Origin: Talinum fruticosum
Taxonomy: Eukaryota; Streptophyta; Magnoliopsida; Caryophyllales; Talinaceae
DNA length: 64,000 bases
Direction of reading: 5' to 3'
Assembly: GCA_021018815.1 (NCBI GenBank)
Contig: JAITYX010000028.1
Location: 1,178,001 to 1,242,000, forward strand
Positions 11,475 through 22,729 of this stretch are shown here, piece by piece. How positions within the stretch are numbered: the first letter of the stretch is position 1; each line of letters starts with the position of its first letter. The notes under the pieces were generated by a model. The model was not told where the DNA came from. It did not search any database and worked only from the letters and a program-made list of their open reading frames with translations. Both the position numbers and the translations under genes were made by a program.

Positions 11475-12526
11475 TGAAGGTTTGCTCTTGAGAGTCTAAG
11501 CCACCCTACAAAGGGGGTGAATAGGGTGAGAACGAAATTTTACTGAATAAAATATTTCCTTCAAAGTATGAGCTTAGAAAAGTAGTTTTGAGTCCGGAAT
11601 GAACTCAGAAAGATAGAACACAAAAATTACATGGAAACCCTCCCGGGACGAGAAAATCATGGTCGGTGTCAATCTAGACACCAAGTTAAATCTACTATTT
11701 TCAATCCATAAAATACAAGGATTGACTCTTATAGAATTGCTCTTTTAGACAATTCAATACAAATTTTTCTAGGCACATAAGTTCCCTTATTTGTCGTAGT
11801 ACTTCCTAACCGAGCTAATCTTTACGAGTTAAGGAGAACCGAACTTAGTCAACCCCGACAGTTCATGCAAGGAATATTACAGAGAAACGAAGTAAGTAAG
11901 AGTAAGACATATTACAAGACTTCTTCCATTCAAATCAAAAGTTAAGAAAAACTTATGTACAAAGTTGAACACTAGAAAAGATTGAGAGAGTAAGATTAGA
12001 GTTCGGATCTAACAATCGTCAATTTTCTAAGTCTTGGAGGATGGCTTCTATTTGTACTCGAGCAGGACGAGTAGTAGTTGTGGCTGATTCTGGACTCGGG
12101 AATCTTCACTAGTAGTTGTAATGGATAGTCCGAGTCTATAAGAAAGAGAACCGTTGTAGATATGACCGTTGTGCTTCCGTCCTTGGCCTAAAAGGTGGTC
12201 CTACCCAATACTTGTGATCTGCAATCTGGGGTGAAAACAACCGTTAGACCGAAAGTTGAAGTTTAACGAAAATGGAAACAAATAACCCCGACACCGTGTC
12301 CGAGCCTCGTCCTAAAATAGTGACTTTTACTGTCTGCTGGTGTTTAATGGTTAGAAGTCAGCTGCTTTTGCTTTTTAAAATAAGATTAAATCACTTTCAT
12401 CAACATGCAGTAGCAAATCATAATGGTATTCAAAATATAAAAATACTTTGGTCCAAGATTTGGCACGGATAAAAAATTAATTTAAATAATTAAGGACTTA
12501 ATTATCCTTAACCCGAATAAATGCAA
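11475..12526 (-). mobile_element. 5' LTR of copia element E, truncated
   Basis: The inner end TGAAGGTTTGC is next to the PBS. The GGGGGTGAATAGGGTGA block and the AAAATACTTTGG / TAATTAAGGACTTAATTAT blocks match LTRs at 60007-61200 and 48297-49454. The outer end is missing: copia sequence stops near 12526 where inverted gypsy RT begins. Confidence 0.75.
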
Positions 12527-12790
12527 TTGCTTAACCGGCTTGGCATCTTCACATAAGGGGATCTTATGTTCCGCTATGCTCGGATATATCCCCAGCATGT
12601 CTTTGTAAGACCATGCAAAGACATCTATAAATTCTTTAAGGAGCGAAGTAAATTGCTTCGCTCCCTTGATTCGGCGTTCTCTCAATTGTAACTTCTTGGG
12701 GTTGATATACCGATCTTATGTTAATTGTTATTATTTCCTCTATTATTGGTGAGCGATTTTCATGATCTTGCTGAAGACTCAGGTACAACT
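12527..12790 (-). pseudogene. inverted gypsy RT N-terminal scrap
   Basis: The minus strand encodes LLKEFIDVFAWSYKDM and then EHKIPLCEDAKPVKQ, the start of gypsy RT. Reading stops at the KPVKQ codons (about 12527). The next RT block, WALKIKE, is found on the opposite strand at 12955, so the two neighbours are adjacent pieces of RT in opposite orientation. Confidence 0.75.
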
Positions 12791-12954
12791 CTCTCTAGGT
12801 TTGTGAGCCACTTAGATGCAACTCTAACAGGTGTCTAAATAATTTCACATGCATAACTTACTTTGAGCTCGACTTATTGCAAAGACTAAAAAGGAATTAC
12901 TGCGTTAATTCATTTTTTATAACTCAAATTTATTAACTGAAATTATTTATTGAG
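12791..12954. other. short unassigned spacer
   Basis: It contains TGAAGACTC (12772-12790 region), like the copia LTR start, and GCGTTAATTCATTTTTTAT, close to a stretch in the copia LTR at 4700. It may be LTR debris. No coding signal is visible. Confidence 0.3.
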
Positions 12955-14112
12955 TGGGCATTGAAGATCAAAGAAGTGGTTCGGAAGAAACTAGAAGTTG
13001 GGCTTATTAAGGTGTTCCAGTACCCTTAGTGCGTAGCAAACATAGTGTCGGTCCCGAAGAAAGATGGCATGGTCCGGATGTGCGTCAACTTCGGGGATTT
13101 GAATAAGGCAAGCCCTAAGGATGACTTTCCATTACCCCATATAGACATTCTAGTCAACAACATGTCTGGTCATGCCTTATTTTCATTCATGAATAGATAT
13201 GCCAGGTACAACCAAGTGAAGATGGCTAAAGAAGACATGGAGAAAACAACCTTCATCACTCAATGGGGGACATAATATTATGAAGTAATGCCTTTTGGAC
13301 TCAAGAATGCTGAAGCCACGTATCAAAGAATGGGCATGACGTTATTGCATGACATGATACATAAAAAGTCGATGTTTACCTGGACAACATGATAATCAAG
13401 TCCAAGGATAGGGCGGGGCACCTACCTAGCCTTAGGAAATTCTTCGACCGATTACAAAAATATAACATGCGCCTTAACCACAAAAGTGTACCTTTGGGGT
13501 AACCTCGGGGAAGTCTGTTAGGCTATGCGGTTAGTCATAGGGGAATTGAAGTTGATCAATCAAAGATCAAAGGCATCCTGGAGATTCCACCACCGAAGAC
13601 GAGAGAAGGAAATACGGGGTTTTGGGGTGCTTGCGGTACATTAGTCACTTCATATCAAAGCCGACTATGGTTTGTAAACCTATCTTCAAGAAGCTTAAAA
13701 AGGATTTAAGCCTATTTGGGATGAAGAGTGTCAAGCATCATTCGAGGAGGTTAAGGACTATATAGCTAATGGACCCCAACAAATACATTTTAGAACCAAC
13801 CATTAGTAGCAAGATAGCTAGATGGATAGTCATGCTATCGAGTTTCAACTCAAGTGTGTCCCATAAAAGGCAATTAAGGGTAAAGTAGTATCGGAATTCC
13901 TAGCTAATATACCAACAACTAAAGCACAACCAGATCATCTTGACTTTCTAGATAAGAGCATTTTACAAGGAGAAGATGACATACGGACGATATACTTTGA
14001 TGCCGCTTCCAATAAGAAGGGCTTTGGAGTAGGAATCCTCTTAGTTTCTCTAAAAGGAGCACATCCTGCTATCTTAGTGAAATTGGATTTTGAAGTCACT
14101 AACAACGCTATC
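12955..14112 (+). pseudogene. gypsy RT and RNase H start (element B, left part)
   Basis: The plus strand shows an ordered gypsy RT: ALKIKE (12960), VPKKDGMVRMCVNF and LNKASPKDDFPLPHID (13045-13150), YNQVKMAKEDMEKTTFITQW (about 13205-13270), FGLKNAEATYQRM (13290-13335), then RNase H with YFDAASNKKGFGVGILL (13995-14045). The catalytic YVDD box has become YLDN (about 13385), which loses one catalytic Asp. Reading breaks inside RNase H at the insertion of element A and resumes at 33945. A frameshift precedes the YLDN block. Confidence 0.9.
14107..14112. repeat. target-site duplication, left copy (GCTATC)
   Basis: The six bases GCTATC lie just outside TGTAGGAACC and correspond to GCTAC at 33945-33949. 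Both fall at the same point of element B's RNase H (ACAACGCT...). A one-base insertion separates the two copies. Confidence 0.65.
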
Positions 14113-15204
14113 TGTAGGAACCAAGGCTGGCCGGGCCCGCCAAGCTTCCTTACTAGTGTCGGGTCTCTTGTTTTTTAAAGATTGATTTTTAAGGTGGTTT
14201 TAGAAAGTCAATTTTATAATATGGGATGAATCATTTATTAAGAATTTCAAATTTTATTAAATCTTATTTAAAGCCAATTAAGCAAAGTTCGAATGGTGGT
14301 TTTACTAACCTTTTTATTTTGGGAATTATTTTAGAAGTCCTGGGATATTGTTTACTAATTAAAGGATAAATGAGATTAGGGTTAAGATTCCGCCGAGAGG
14401 CTTTAGGGCCGATTGGTGTGGAAACGCCAATCTGGACCGAGCCTCGCTCGCCAACCACTAGGCACAAGCGGTAGCCTATTCCGTGGTGGCGGGCGCCAAC
14501 TACTGAGCGAGGGCTGACAGAGTCATCCTCGGCCTCTCGCCCGGTTGCCGGATCCGAAACATTAATCTTTTTATACCGCAATATCGAAAAACAACCAGGA
14601 TGCGGATTTAGAAGAAATAAATAAAAGGAGTCGCTTGTCAGTTTTTAGAAAATAAAAAACTAACAAAAAACAAAATTTGCTCTTCCAATCTTAGTATGAG
14701 AAAACTAAGACTGAAAGAAGCTAAAAGATGACTCTATCGGTCAAATCGAGAATCGGATTCGGGGCGAGGGTATGAAACGTAGGGATAAATTCCTCCATTC
14801 TACCCATCCAAAGACGGCCATTACTAGTTCGAGAAATATGTTAATAAAGATGTAAGAAAACAAGCATACACATTCGAAACAAAATTAAAGCAACCAAAAC
14901 ATACAAGGAAAACGATAAAGAAAAGAAATAAAGAAAGCGATAAAAGAAAGAAAAGCGGGAAATAAAAGATTACATCGGTCGGGAGGAAATTAAAGTGATT
15001 ACATCTCTTAACTACAATATAGAAAGCGAATAAAGCTGAAATAGCTATAATCGTTCAAAGGCTGAAATACGACCCTTAGGTTGTCCCACCTTGCTGATCC
15101 GGATCTCCACGTCGGATCTCTCGATGCAATGGCAACAATCCAAAGAAAAGGGCTGGTTCTTGTGAATTGTGTTTAGGGTAGGGTAATGATTAGTTGAATG
15201 AGTG

Positions 15205-15209
15205 CCTCG
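15205..15209. repeat. target-site duplication of the LTR insertion, left
   Basis: CCTCG here matches CCCAG at 18170-18174 at three of five bases. The uninterrupted LTR at 33060 reads GAGTACCCAAAG across this point, so the host sequence is continuous if one copy is removed. Confidence 0.45.
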
Positions 15210-18169
15210 TGTAAGACATAAGATTTTAAGTAGGTCGAATAACTAAAATAATTATTATGTTAAGCGTAACTATAATGTTGTAATTACTGAAGTTGTGTTT
15301 ATTTGGGCGAATTATTATTAGTGAAGCGTAACTATAATTAGTGAAGCGTATTAATTCCTTCCTTCGAATTTTCCACCCGGACCGACTAAATATAAACCTA
15401 AGACCGTTTATCTACGTATTTAGATTTAACCTAAATAATGTTATGAAAATAAGAAAAAGAATGAAAAGGGGAAGGATTAGGGGAGGGCAATTAGGTGTCA
15501 AGATAAGGAAGGGGACTAGTGTAACAAGAGGGGTATACTGGCAAGTTGTAAAGGAGCCACTACAAAAAGGAAGAGGAAATGAATTAAGGGAAAAAGAAAA
15601 GAAGAAGAGGCCGGGTAAAAGAAGAAGCGAGAACGGGAATAGGGAAACGAAAGAAGAAAACGAGAGGGAGAACAGAGAGAGAGAGGGAGGCGAGAGATGG
15701 AGGACGAGGGAGGTAGAGAGAGAGAGGAAACAGGAGAGAGATTGAGAACGAGGGAGCCAAGGAATGAGTGCCTAAAAAGAAGAGGACCGAGAAGCGAAAG
15801 AGCCGAGGGACTAAGAGCCTAAGCGAGAGGAAGAATGGGGGAAAAGAGGCGCGCTTGACGGCGAGAAGGAAAGCCAGCGAGCGAGTGAATGATGACCAGA
15901 CGAGCGAGAGGGCGAACGACGGATGAATGAGAGCCGGAAGCGAGGCGGAAGAAACCGAAAGGAGCAGAGCAAGAGCAAGGGAGGAGAAACAGAGGGTCGT
16001 CGAAGACCGGAGAGGTCGTCGGGAAGTGGAACGACGACAAGGGAGGAGGACCGGCGCGTGAGCGAGGTGAGGGCTAGGCCGAGAGAGCGGAAGCCGAAGC
16101 AAAATGAGACCAAGAGGATCGGGCCGAGAGAATGGGAGGCTGAAAACCCGGAGGCGAAGCGAGGAAAAGAAAGAGGAAGCTAGAAGCCCAAAGTCAATTA
16201 CTCAAACCCTAAAATTCGAGGTGGGTAGTCTTATACTCTAAATTTATAGTAATTTCAAAACCCAATTAAATTTTGTTGTGTATATTGAATGTTTATGCTA
16301 TAGAAGGAATTTAGAAAGCGGTTTAGGCGGAATTAGGATATGAGAAAATCGAATTGAGATGTTCGGGCTGAATTAGAAACTTGAAAGAATTTAGTACTTG
16401 TTTAGGGCTGAGTTGGAAAGCTAAAAATTTAGAACGAGTTAGATTGCATAGGTCTAAGAAGTGTTGTGGAGATCTCAATTAGCACTTAAGGATGAAAAAG
16501 TGGTGATTTAAGTATAAATTATGAATTGATGCTTTTGTCGAACCCTTGGAGATTTGCTAAGTTCTCTACGTTAGAAGGTAACAGTTCATATTGGGAAACA
16601 ATGATTTGAGAATAAAGGACGAGTGCAAGTTCATCTTGAGTAAAGCACAATTGAGGGAGGAAAGTGGAGATCATATGATTGTTAAGTCAAACCGAGTTTA
16701 GAATATATCTAAGTCCTTGAAGATCAAATTAGATTTGAAGATATGCGGAGCTAGAGGAATTTGACTAATGACGTGAGATTAAGAGTTACATGGCTTAGTA
16801 TGGGCGTTAGAGAGTTAGCTAATGATATGGAGACATAATATGAGAGTTTGAGGCAAATATAATAGTTGGTGACGAGTTGTGACAGTTTGGGCTAAATTGT
16901 AAATGTTTGTGATTATGGAGGATTTTATGACTTGTGGTTATTGTGGCTCGGAGGAATTTTTGTATCCAAATTCATTGTGCTTGAAAGGGAATTGAGTTAA
17001 GGTAAAACGAATGTTAGAGCACGAGAGAAGGAGCGGGAACTTGGAGTATCAAGGGAGTATGTGCTTATATTGATTGAGTGTGACTTTGAAAACGGAGTGA
17101 GACAATAATTACATATATATGGGAATAGGAGATTCTTGCTTGAATAGAATATGGATGAGTATGAGTGAATGCTAAGCACTTGGGTGAATCCTTGAGTTAA
17201 TGTGCTAACTTGATGGGTGAAGTGATTTGATTCTAAATAATGCTCGAAAGTTAGTTTTGGAAAAGAGTTCAAATGTTTGTGCAAAATGATACTTGTGTCA
17301 CGCCCCGAGAAATCTATCTGGTGCTAGTTCAATCATCCAAAGCCCCGAAAGGATATTCAGCTTTGAACCGAGAGTATTTGAAAGGAAATGTACGTGGTTA
17401 CACCACCTTATTTTAAGTTTATTCGAGTTCAAAAAGAGTTGATGATTGCGAAACGGTACCTTTATATTTATTGAAGTGTTATAATCCTTATGTTGCAAAC
17501 GATTTTAAGGGATTTCATTGAAAACTATCTAGATTTGTATTATGTTATTATACTTTCATCGATTTCATTATTATGAGTAGTAATTTCCGTTTTCGAGTGT
17601 AAGAGTTTCCGGTGAGCTCATGGTTTGCTCACCCCCACAAATTTCCCCCTTTTCCCCCTCCGAGTGTTGCGGATACACTTTCGAAAGGTGTGATATGTAC
17701 TTAGCATATTCTAGACTCTTGCTGATTGCTTGCTATTTGCGGATTGCCAATTGTTGAATGATTCAAGCTGCTGACATGCATCCCATATGTTTTAAGTGTT
17801 ATAGCTTGTAATTAAGTTCATATAGTTTGTATTAGACATATCATGAACCATTTACAATGTGTTATGTTTTAATGCATGATTGGTTGGACTCCGCGTGTGG
17901 CCTTTGAGTTGTATACTCGAGTGTGTGGCTCATTGAGTTGTATAATGAGTTTTATGTAGGGTTTTCGGGCTTTGAGCCTTGGGGATATACCATGTTGCAA
18001 ATGGAACTCTGCGAAATTTTAGAAAACTCCATACTCTTTTAGAAAAATTACCTCGATTACCTTTAAGTTGGAGTTAGAAAGTCAAGCCGACACCTAAATG
18101 AGCCTTGGGAGTTCCTTGTGAGGAACTCTAGCGATGTAATACTCCCGGGGTAGGGTTTGGGGTATTACA
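15210..18169 (+). mobile_element. 2.96-kb LTR-like insertion (solo LTR?) in A's 3' LTR
   Basis: Its ends are TGTAAGAC and GTATTACA, imperfect inverted repeats of the TG...CA type. The last 900 bases resemble the LTR at 4811-5957. It carries no pol or gag motif, so a solo LTR of a long-LTR gypsy lineage (Tekay/chromovirus-like) is my best reading. A GA-rich tract fills 15570-16190. A second LTR-start-like motif, TGTCACGCCCCGAG, occurs at 17296, so a truncated element ending in a shorter LTR (17296-18169) is possible. Confidence 0.65.
15570..16190. repeat. purine-rich (GA) low-complexity tract
   Basis: Over 600 bases the plus strand is mostly G and A with runs such as GAGAGAGAGGGAGG. The long open frames on both strands here (172 residues minus, 134 plus) are made of Arg/Glu/Gly or Ser/Leu/Arg/Pro and are by-products of base composition. 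Confidence 0.75.
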
Positions 18170-18296
18170 CCCAGAGATTAGAATAATCAAATAATCAAAT
18201 TTTAACAGAGTAACGTTTAGATGAGAGTATTCTGGTTAGCTTTCCGCAACGCAATGTTAAGGCACGAAGCCGTGTGGGAATGAGAGCCAAGGCACT

Positions 18297-18306
18297 CTAT
18301 TTATAG
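18297..18306 (-). promoter_or_regulatory. TATA box of A's 3' LTR
   Basis: The minus strand reads CTATAAATAGAG at the position equivalent to 33245-33258 of the 5' LTR. Confidence 0.5.
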
Positions 18307-18858
18307 GAGAGGACCTAGGTTCAAACAGATGAAATAAAATCGGGCCGTTCCTTAAGAGATAGAGCTGGATCGGAGGATGATAAAATCGGATTGAACCAGG
18401 TTAAAAGAGACAAGGCGGGCGCCAGCCCTTGTGCCCTCATTATGCCTTTGAGGACTCTACAACCGGTTAAACGCAACACTTTGATGCTCCTAATCATGAA
18501 ATGCAACGGTTCAACATCATCTTCAGGTCTTCGACTCCTTGTTTGACTTGGACAAAAGTAAAATGTGGTATTCTGTACTTGGAATTTCCTAGCGCACATC
18601 ATGGGACTCTACAATATCTAAAGGGTCGGCCCGACTCTTGGAAAGTCCCAAAAAAAGAGAATTTGTGGACCGACCCGAGGCAAAAAGGCTATTTATGTGA
18701 TGCTTGAGGGTTCTTTGTGGTTTATCGGCTTATATTGCACCGATTGATCACGGTTCAAAATCCAAATGCACAAATAGGACTCGGGAATATCATCATCGGG
18801 CCGACAAAACAAAACACGAAATAACGAGATAAAGTACGAAACTTTTTAGGTGTCTACG

Positions 18859-18873
18859 ATTAGCCCCACTTTA
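18859..18873 (-). other. polypurine tract of element A
   Basis: The minus strand reads TAAAGTGGGGCTAAT directly before the LTR start. Element B has AAAGTGGGGGCTAAT at the equivalent place (40751-40765). This is where plus-strand DNA synthesis would be primed. Confidence 0.8.
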
Positions 18874-19409
18874 AGCGAGTCTAAAAAGACGAAGGGTCAA
18901 AGTACACACTAAAGGGTACTTACTTCGATTTGTATAAGACATTGTGTGACGCTTGGAATTGGTTATAGTCGAACATAAACTCTAAAGTGAAACCTGAACT
19001 TGATCACAATGTATGCATTCTGAAGTTTGGTAAAAGGATCTTACGCTTGGCTTGATCGAGCTCGAAGCTTGGCATATTTCGACGCTGAAACTTCGATCGT
19101 CTTTTGATCCGAAGCTTGGCTAGATAATCTGCTGTGCTAGCATACTTGTTAGTGCATAACCGAATTGACAAAAGATAAGTGTTTTTACCTGAATAATTAA
19201 GTCGAAACAGACATATAAAACTGTTCGGACAAATTGATTGGTGGGCCGGAACCTCCCACTTGCATGCATAAGGGACGACAATCACATGTTCCAAGAGGAC
19301 AAAGCTGCTCGGACTAGGGAAGTGGGCTAGGTTGCAAAAGTTGTCACCGATTGGACACCATAACGCCTCGTGGCCGACGCCAGGCAGCCTTTGGCGATCA
19401 TGGCCCCTG
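18874..19409 (-). other. 3' untranslated region of A, upstream of antisense promoter
   Basis: No gene is visible. It contains repeated words around GAAGCTTGGC and GATCGAGCTCGAAGCTTGG that match element J (46050-46110), where related sequence has expanded into a minisatellite. Similar sequence lies at 40470-40740 in B. Confidence 0.6.
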
Positions 19410-19500
19410 GCGTGCCGGCCGGATTCCTTTGGTTCCCCATTAATTGTTTGACCCTTGTTTTATATGCTTGGATGTCTTGACTGGTTTTCCTATAAAAGGA
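19370..19500 (+). promoter_or_regulatory. promoter of the antisense PMD gene (A)
   Basis: GC-rich motifs GCCGACGCCAGGCAGCC (about 19373) and GTGCCGGCCGG (about 19413) are followed by the TATA box CCTATAAAAGGAG (19489-19501). Element B has the matching order on its minus strand: CCAGCACCAGCCAGCC (about 40219-40236) and CCTATGAAAGG (40103-40113). Sequence after the box is also conserved (ATGGTGTGTTTCATTTT in A). Confidence 0.65.
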
Positions 19501-19621
19501 GTGCATGGTGTGTTTCATTTTGCACCCCAACTCTTCACCTTACTCTTACTCTCCTCTTGCATTTCCTTACTTTGCTCCTTCTTGAAAGCTAGTTGGTTAT
19601 GAAGAATTCCTTGCCCTCAAA

Positions 19622-22175
19622 ATTCCTAGAAGAAGTGCTGACCTCGTAGGAAGAACCAGAGTTGAGAGCCTTACCCAAGACTTTTTCTCGGGCGTGAATG
19701 GCGTCCATAAAACGAATGGGATCCAAGTGATCTTCTAGTTAAAGCTGAAAACTCATGTTTCTTCACTTGCCATCTCCTCTTTGGTAAGCTAATTGCCTTA
19801 AACCTCTTCATTTGCTCATTTAGAGTGAAGTTTTTACCAAAATCTTGTTAGATTTTGTCTTGTAGAAAGGCTCAATTTGAAGCAGTGGAGCCATCCTAAA
19901 GTTTATGAAGACATGTGAGAGGATGCACTTTCCTCTTGAGAATGTCATGTACAATGCTTGGGTTTGGACCTCTCTACATGACTTTACGCCATCTTATTTA
20001 TAGGAGGGAGAGAGATCCTATTAGAGCCATCGGTGAGCGGTTTTGGTACACCACCAACACATTCCATCTTCCTTTTGGTGAGATGACAATAACTCCCTTT
20101 GACTTTGTTGTTTTATCCGGTCTAGGCTTTTCAGGGGAACCTTTAGCTTATGGCCGGAATTTGTACAAAAACCATGACTACCTCCATCACCTCTTCGGTC
20201 TCGTAGTAGAGAGATTTCCACACAATAACCACTTCAAATATACCATTCCTTGTGAGGGTTTTGAGGATGTTGTTTTGTGGCCTCAACATTCTCCTCAACA
20301 ACAAATCAGGATCGTGCTTGCTCTTCACTTGAGTATGGTCTTCTTTTTGGATCGGGCGCTAAGATTTATATTCACTACTTGGTGAACCTAGTGGATCTTG
20401 ATAGAAAAGAGGAGCTCAATTGGGGTGCTCCCTTATATACTTGCCTCATTAAGGGCCTCCGTGCCGATGTGCGGCATACAAGGCCGGAACTAGATTCCAC
20501 CAACTATCTTCCTTTAAATGGCTTATGGAAGATCATTGAGGTATGCTGAACTTTTCCTTTCTTCAATATTTACTTTTCATCTTATGTGGATAAAAAGATT
20601 TACGTCATTTGTTAAAATGTAGCCATGGCTATATTAATACATTCCACATCTCTCTCCCGATTCAACGAATCGGCCTGCGTTCCCAACGTCCATATCATGA
20701 GCTAAAACAAATCTTAAGTGAGCTAAAATACATGACATAGGCTTCTTGAGGTCTACCCTCAACCGCATTAACTCGGTATGTTACTTCTACTCTTCTACTC
20801 TCAAAATTTGCTCCAAAATAGGCCTCAATGAGCTTTTCAACACACTTTCGGCTTTCGATCATTCCCACGGTCTGGACCACTACATATGGGACCACCCGTG
20901 GTGTAGTCCAGCCACTTATATCCACGTTTTTTGTCCATTTTCTTGCTGTTTTCCATTTTTTCTTGCTGATTTCTTGATAACTTTTATATATACGCCAACT
21001 TCCATCCTTGGACTTAACTTCAACTTCCCCACAATGTCCTTGTGGCTTGGGAATTGAGCAAGAGAAGGATCTTGTTTGAAGGTCCTTTTGGGTTTTGTTG
21101 GTATCTTGGGGATAGGGTTACTTCTCGATTCGGGTTAACACGTGGCCTCCATTTGTTCCAGTCGATCCTCCTTCGACCATGTTCTATTTTCGTTCTCTTT
21201 CTCCAGCCGAGCAAGCGGTGCCCATGGTGGGGTATCCATTTACCTTGCCTTTGAATTTACACACCTCCTATGCCCATCATGCATCTCGCATCATGACCCA
21301 ATTAGTAAGTGCTCAACTTCTCTCTTATAACATTGAATTTCTAGTGTGGAAATTAATCGTTATATTCTCTTCCTTGGCAGATCACTCCTGCGATATCCAC
21401 ATCCCAAGTCTCAACGTGGATGTTACTATGCCCGAGGACCTCCTCATTTCGTCACTATTCCCGAAATCCCGGAAGAGGAATGTGCTTGGGTATCCCTTTC
21501 CTCGAAATTGGCGAGGGTAAGAGTTATGTGCTTTTTCCTTTTAGTTACGTGCTAAAAGTATCTTCCTCGTTGATAACCTCAAATAAACTTTGCAATATGA
21601 CCCGGAGCAATCGAGGACCATATCTATTACATTGCAGTAAGTTCTTCGTGGAATTCGAAATTTCTTTATCGGTCGATCATTATCTACTTGTCGAGTAAGT
21701 CCTCAATTAGTGTAGTGCTAAATTATTTAAGCTTTTAGTTATTTGCAAATTGCTTCCTTGATCTTATAGAGACGCCGATCAAGAGCCACCCCTTCTAGTA
21801 GTCTACCCAGTGCGCCCGAGACATCATCCCAAACTCATAAACAAAAAATGCCCTCTAGTAGTAATGCTAGACAAGTCTCGTTACAACATTGTTCATGGCG
21901 TACTCATCATAGGAGGACGTGTGAGGCAGGACCTAGTGCCTCCGGGCCTAGTACCTCGATGCGAGACAAGGCTTCTCGGAGGAGAGCTTCAAGATCTAGC
22001 CCTTGTAAGCCTTCGATCGACATGGGAACCCTTTTACTTCCCTCGGTCCTCTTATAGCAAACCATCACATGGTGCTTCTTAGTCTTGGGACCAAGGAGGT
22101 GGCCAATTCTCTACGTTTGTCTTGGAGGACTTTGGGAATTACATCTTCGATGACGACTCCGATGACGATGTGTAG
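19622..22175 (+). pseudogene. antisense plant mobile domain (PMD) gene, spliced (A)
   Basis: Encoded opposite to pol. A basic N-terminus (start ATG lost to ATT at 19622; B keeps ATG) leads through a 72-bp intron (19794-19865) into the PMD core: RAIGERFWYTTNTFHLPFGE, then TITPFDFVVLSGLGFSGEP (20010-20150), and later WELSKRRILFEGPFGFCWYL (about 21045-21105). Intron donors at 20541 and about 20775 are GTATG-type; 21305-21380 is a clean GT-AG intron of 76 bp. The acidic end is DDDSDDDV then stop (22173-22175). PMD proteins are nuclear, and host members (MAIN/MAIL1) act in gene expression and transposon silencing. A frameshift near 20300 and in-frame stops show decay. Confidence 0.8.
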
Positions 22176-22540
22176 ATGATTCTTTGTTGCTTCCACTGCT
22201 TGTCGATTTATGGACGTCTTATAGGCTGTTTGTTTTGTTAATATATTATTTATTTTGTAACGAACACTCTTATGCAATAAGACAAAATGCAAAACTAGAT
22301 TCTAAAGATGCATTCTTTTATTTTATATGATGCACAAAACTTAAGAAAAATTTAAAGACAAATTTTTTTTAAAAAAGGGCACTAGCCCCTTTTCTCCCTA
22401 AAAGAAAATAATAAAAAAGAAATAGAAAATCTCAAGCGCATAGTCAAGGTATGGTGCGCTCCATGGGCTGGGACGAGAAACAAAAATAACCAAGGACTCG
22501 CTCAGGCCCGTAAGAAAGTATGAAACCGGTCGGGTCCGAG
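22176..22540 (+). other. spacer between the two antisense genes
   Basis: AT-rich, with TTTGTTAATATATTATTTATTTTG and a poly-A/T stretch (22350-22375), then CACTAGCCCC. It probably holds the PMD transcript's 3' end. Element J keeps a matching segment at 47140-47240 (GATGCATTCTTTTATT versus AATGCATTCTCTTATT), and B at 37600-37780. Confidence 0.55.
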
Positions 22541-22546
22541 GTGAGG

Positions 22547-22645
22547 CTAGCGTCGGCCATGCACGAGTCCTGCAAGGACTGTAGTGTTTTGTTTTTCCAA
22601 TCATAGTAGATTCGAAGAACTCCAGGAAAACGCCTCTAAATACGA
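22547..22645 (+). promoter_or_regulatory. promoter of the antisense DUF7745-like gene (A)
   Basis: The box GCTAGCGTCGGCCATG (22547-22562) precedes a TATA-like CCTCTAAATACG (22632-22643) by about 70 bp, and the ATG follows about 90 bp later. In B the same arrangement reads GCTAGTGCCGGCCAAC, then CCTCTATAAAATGG, then ATG (37470, 37395, 37274 on the minus strand), with a better TATA box. Confidence 0.6.
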
Positions 22646-22729
22646 TTGCTCGGTGTACCAAGAAATACACGCACGAAAGCTTTCACCTAGCCACAAAATA
22701 TTCTCTCGCTTACGTCCATACATAGAACC

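Larger units (their letters stand above)
6933..12526 (-). mobile_element. copia (Sirevirus-like) element E, 3'-truncated
   Basis: Read on the minus strand: 5' LTR (12526-11475), primer binding site, gag, protease/integrase, RT and the start of RNase H, the standard copia order. The rest of RNase H, the accessory ORF and the 3' LTR are gone; a Tat LTR starts at the break. Multiple stops and shifts make it inactive. It belongs to the same family as F (48297-58263) and G (60007-64000). Confidence 0.85.
14113..18858 (-). mobile_element. 3' LTR of element A, interrupted
   Basis: The outer end TGTAGGAACC and inner end GTGTCTACG bracket sequence matching the 5' LTR (31970-33944). Homology holds over 14113-15204, stops, and resumes at 18170. 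Without the insertion the LTR is about 1.79 kb, against 1975 bp for its partner. The TATA box is at 18297-18306. Confidence 0.85.

Noticed and set aside
15341..16183. Several overlapping open frames up to 172 residues on both strands
   Set aside because: They lie in a GA-rich tract; the proteins are Arg/Glu/Gly- or Ser/Leu/Pro-rich with no motif and exist on both strands at once.
17296..18169. Separate 874-bp LTR starting TGTCACGCCCCGAG
   Set aside because: Homology breaks of the host LTR place the insertion ends at 15210 and 18169, and no polypurine tract precedes 17296. Kept only as an alternative.
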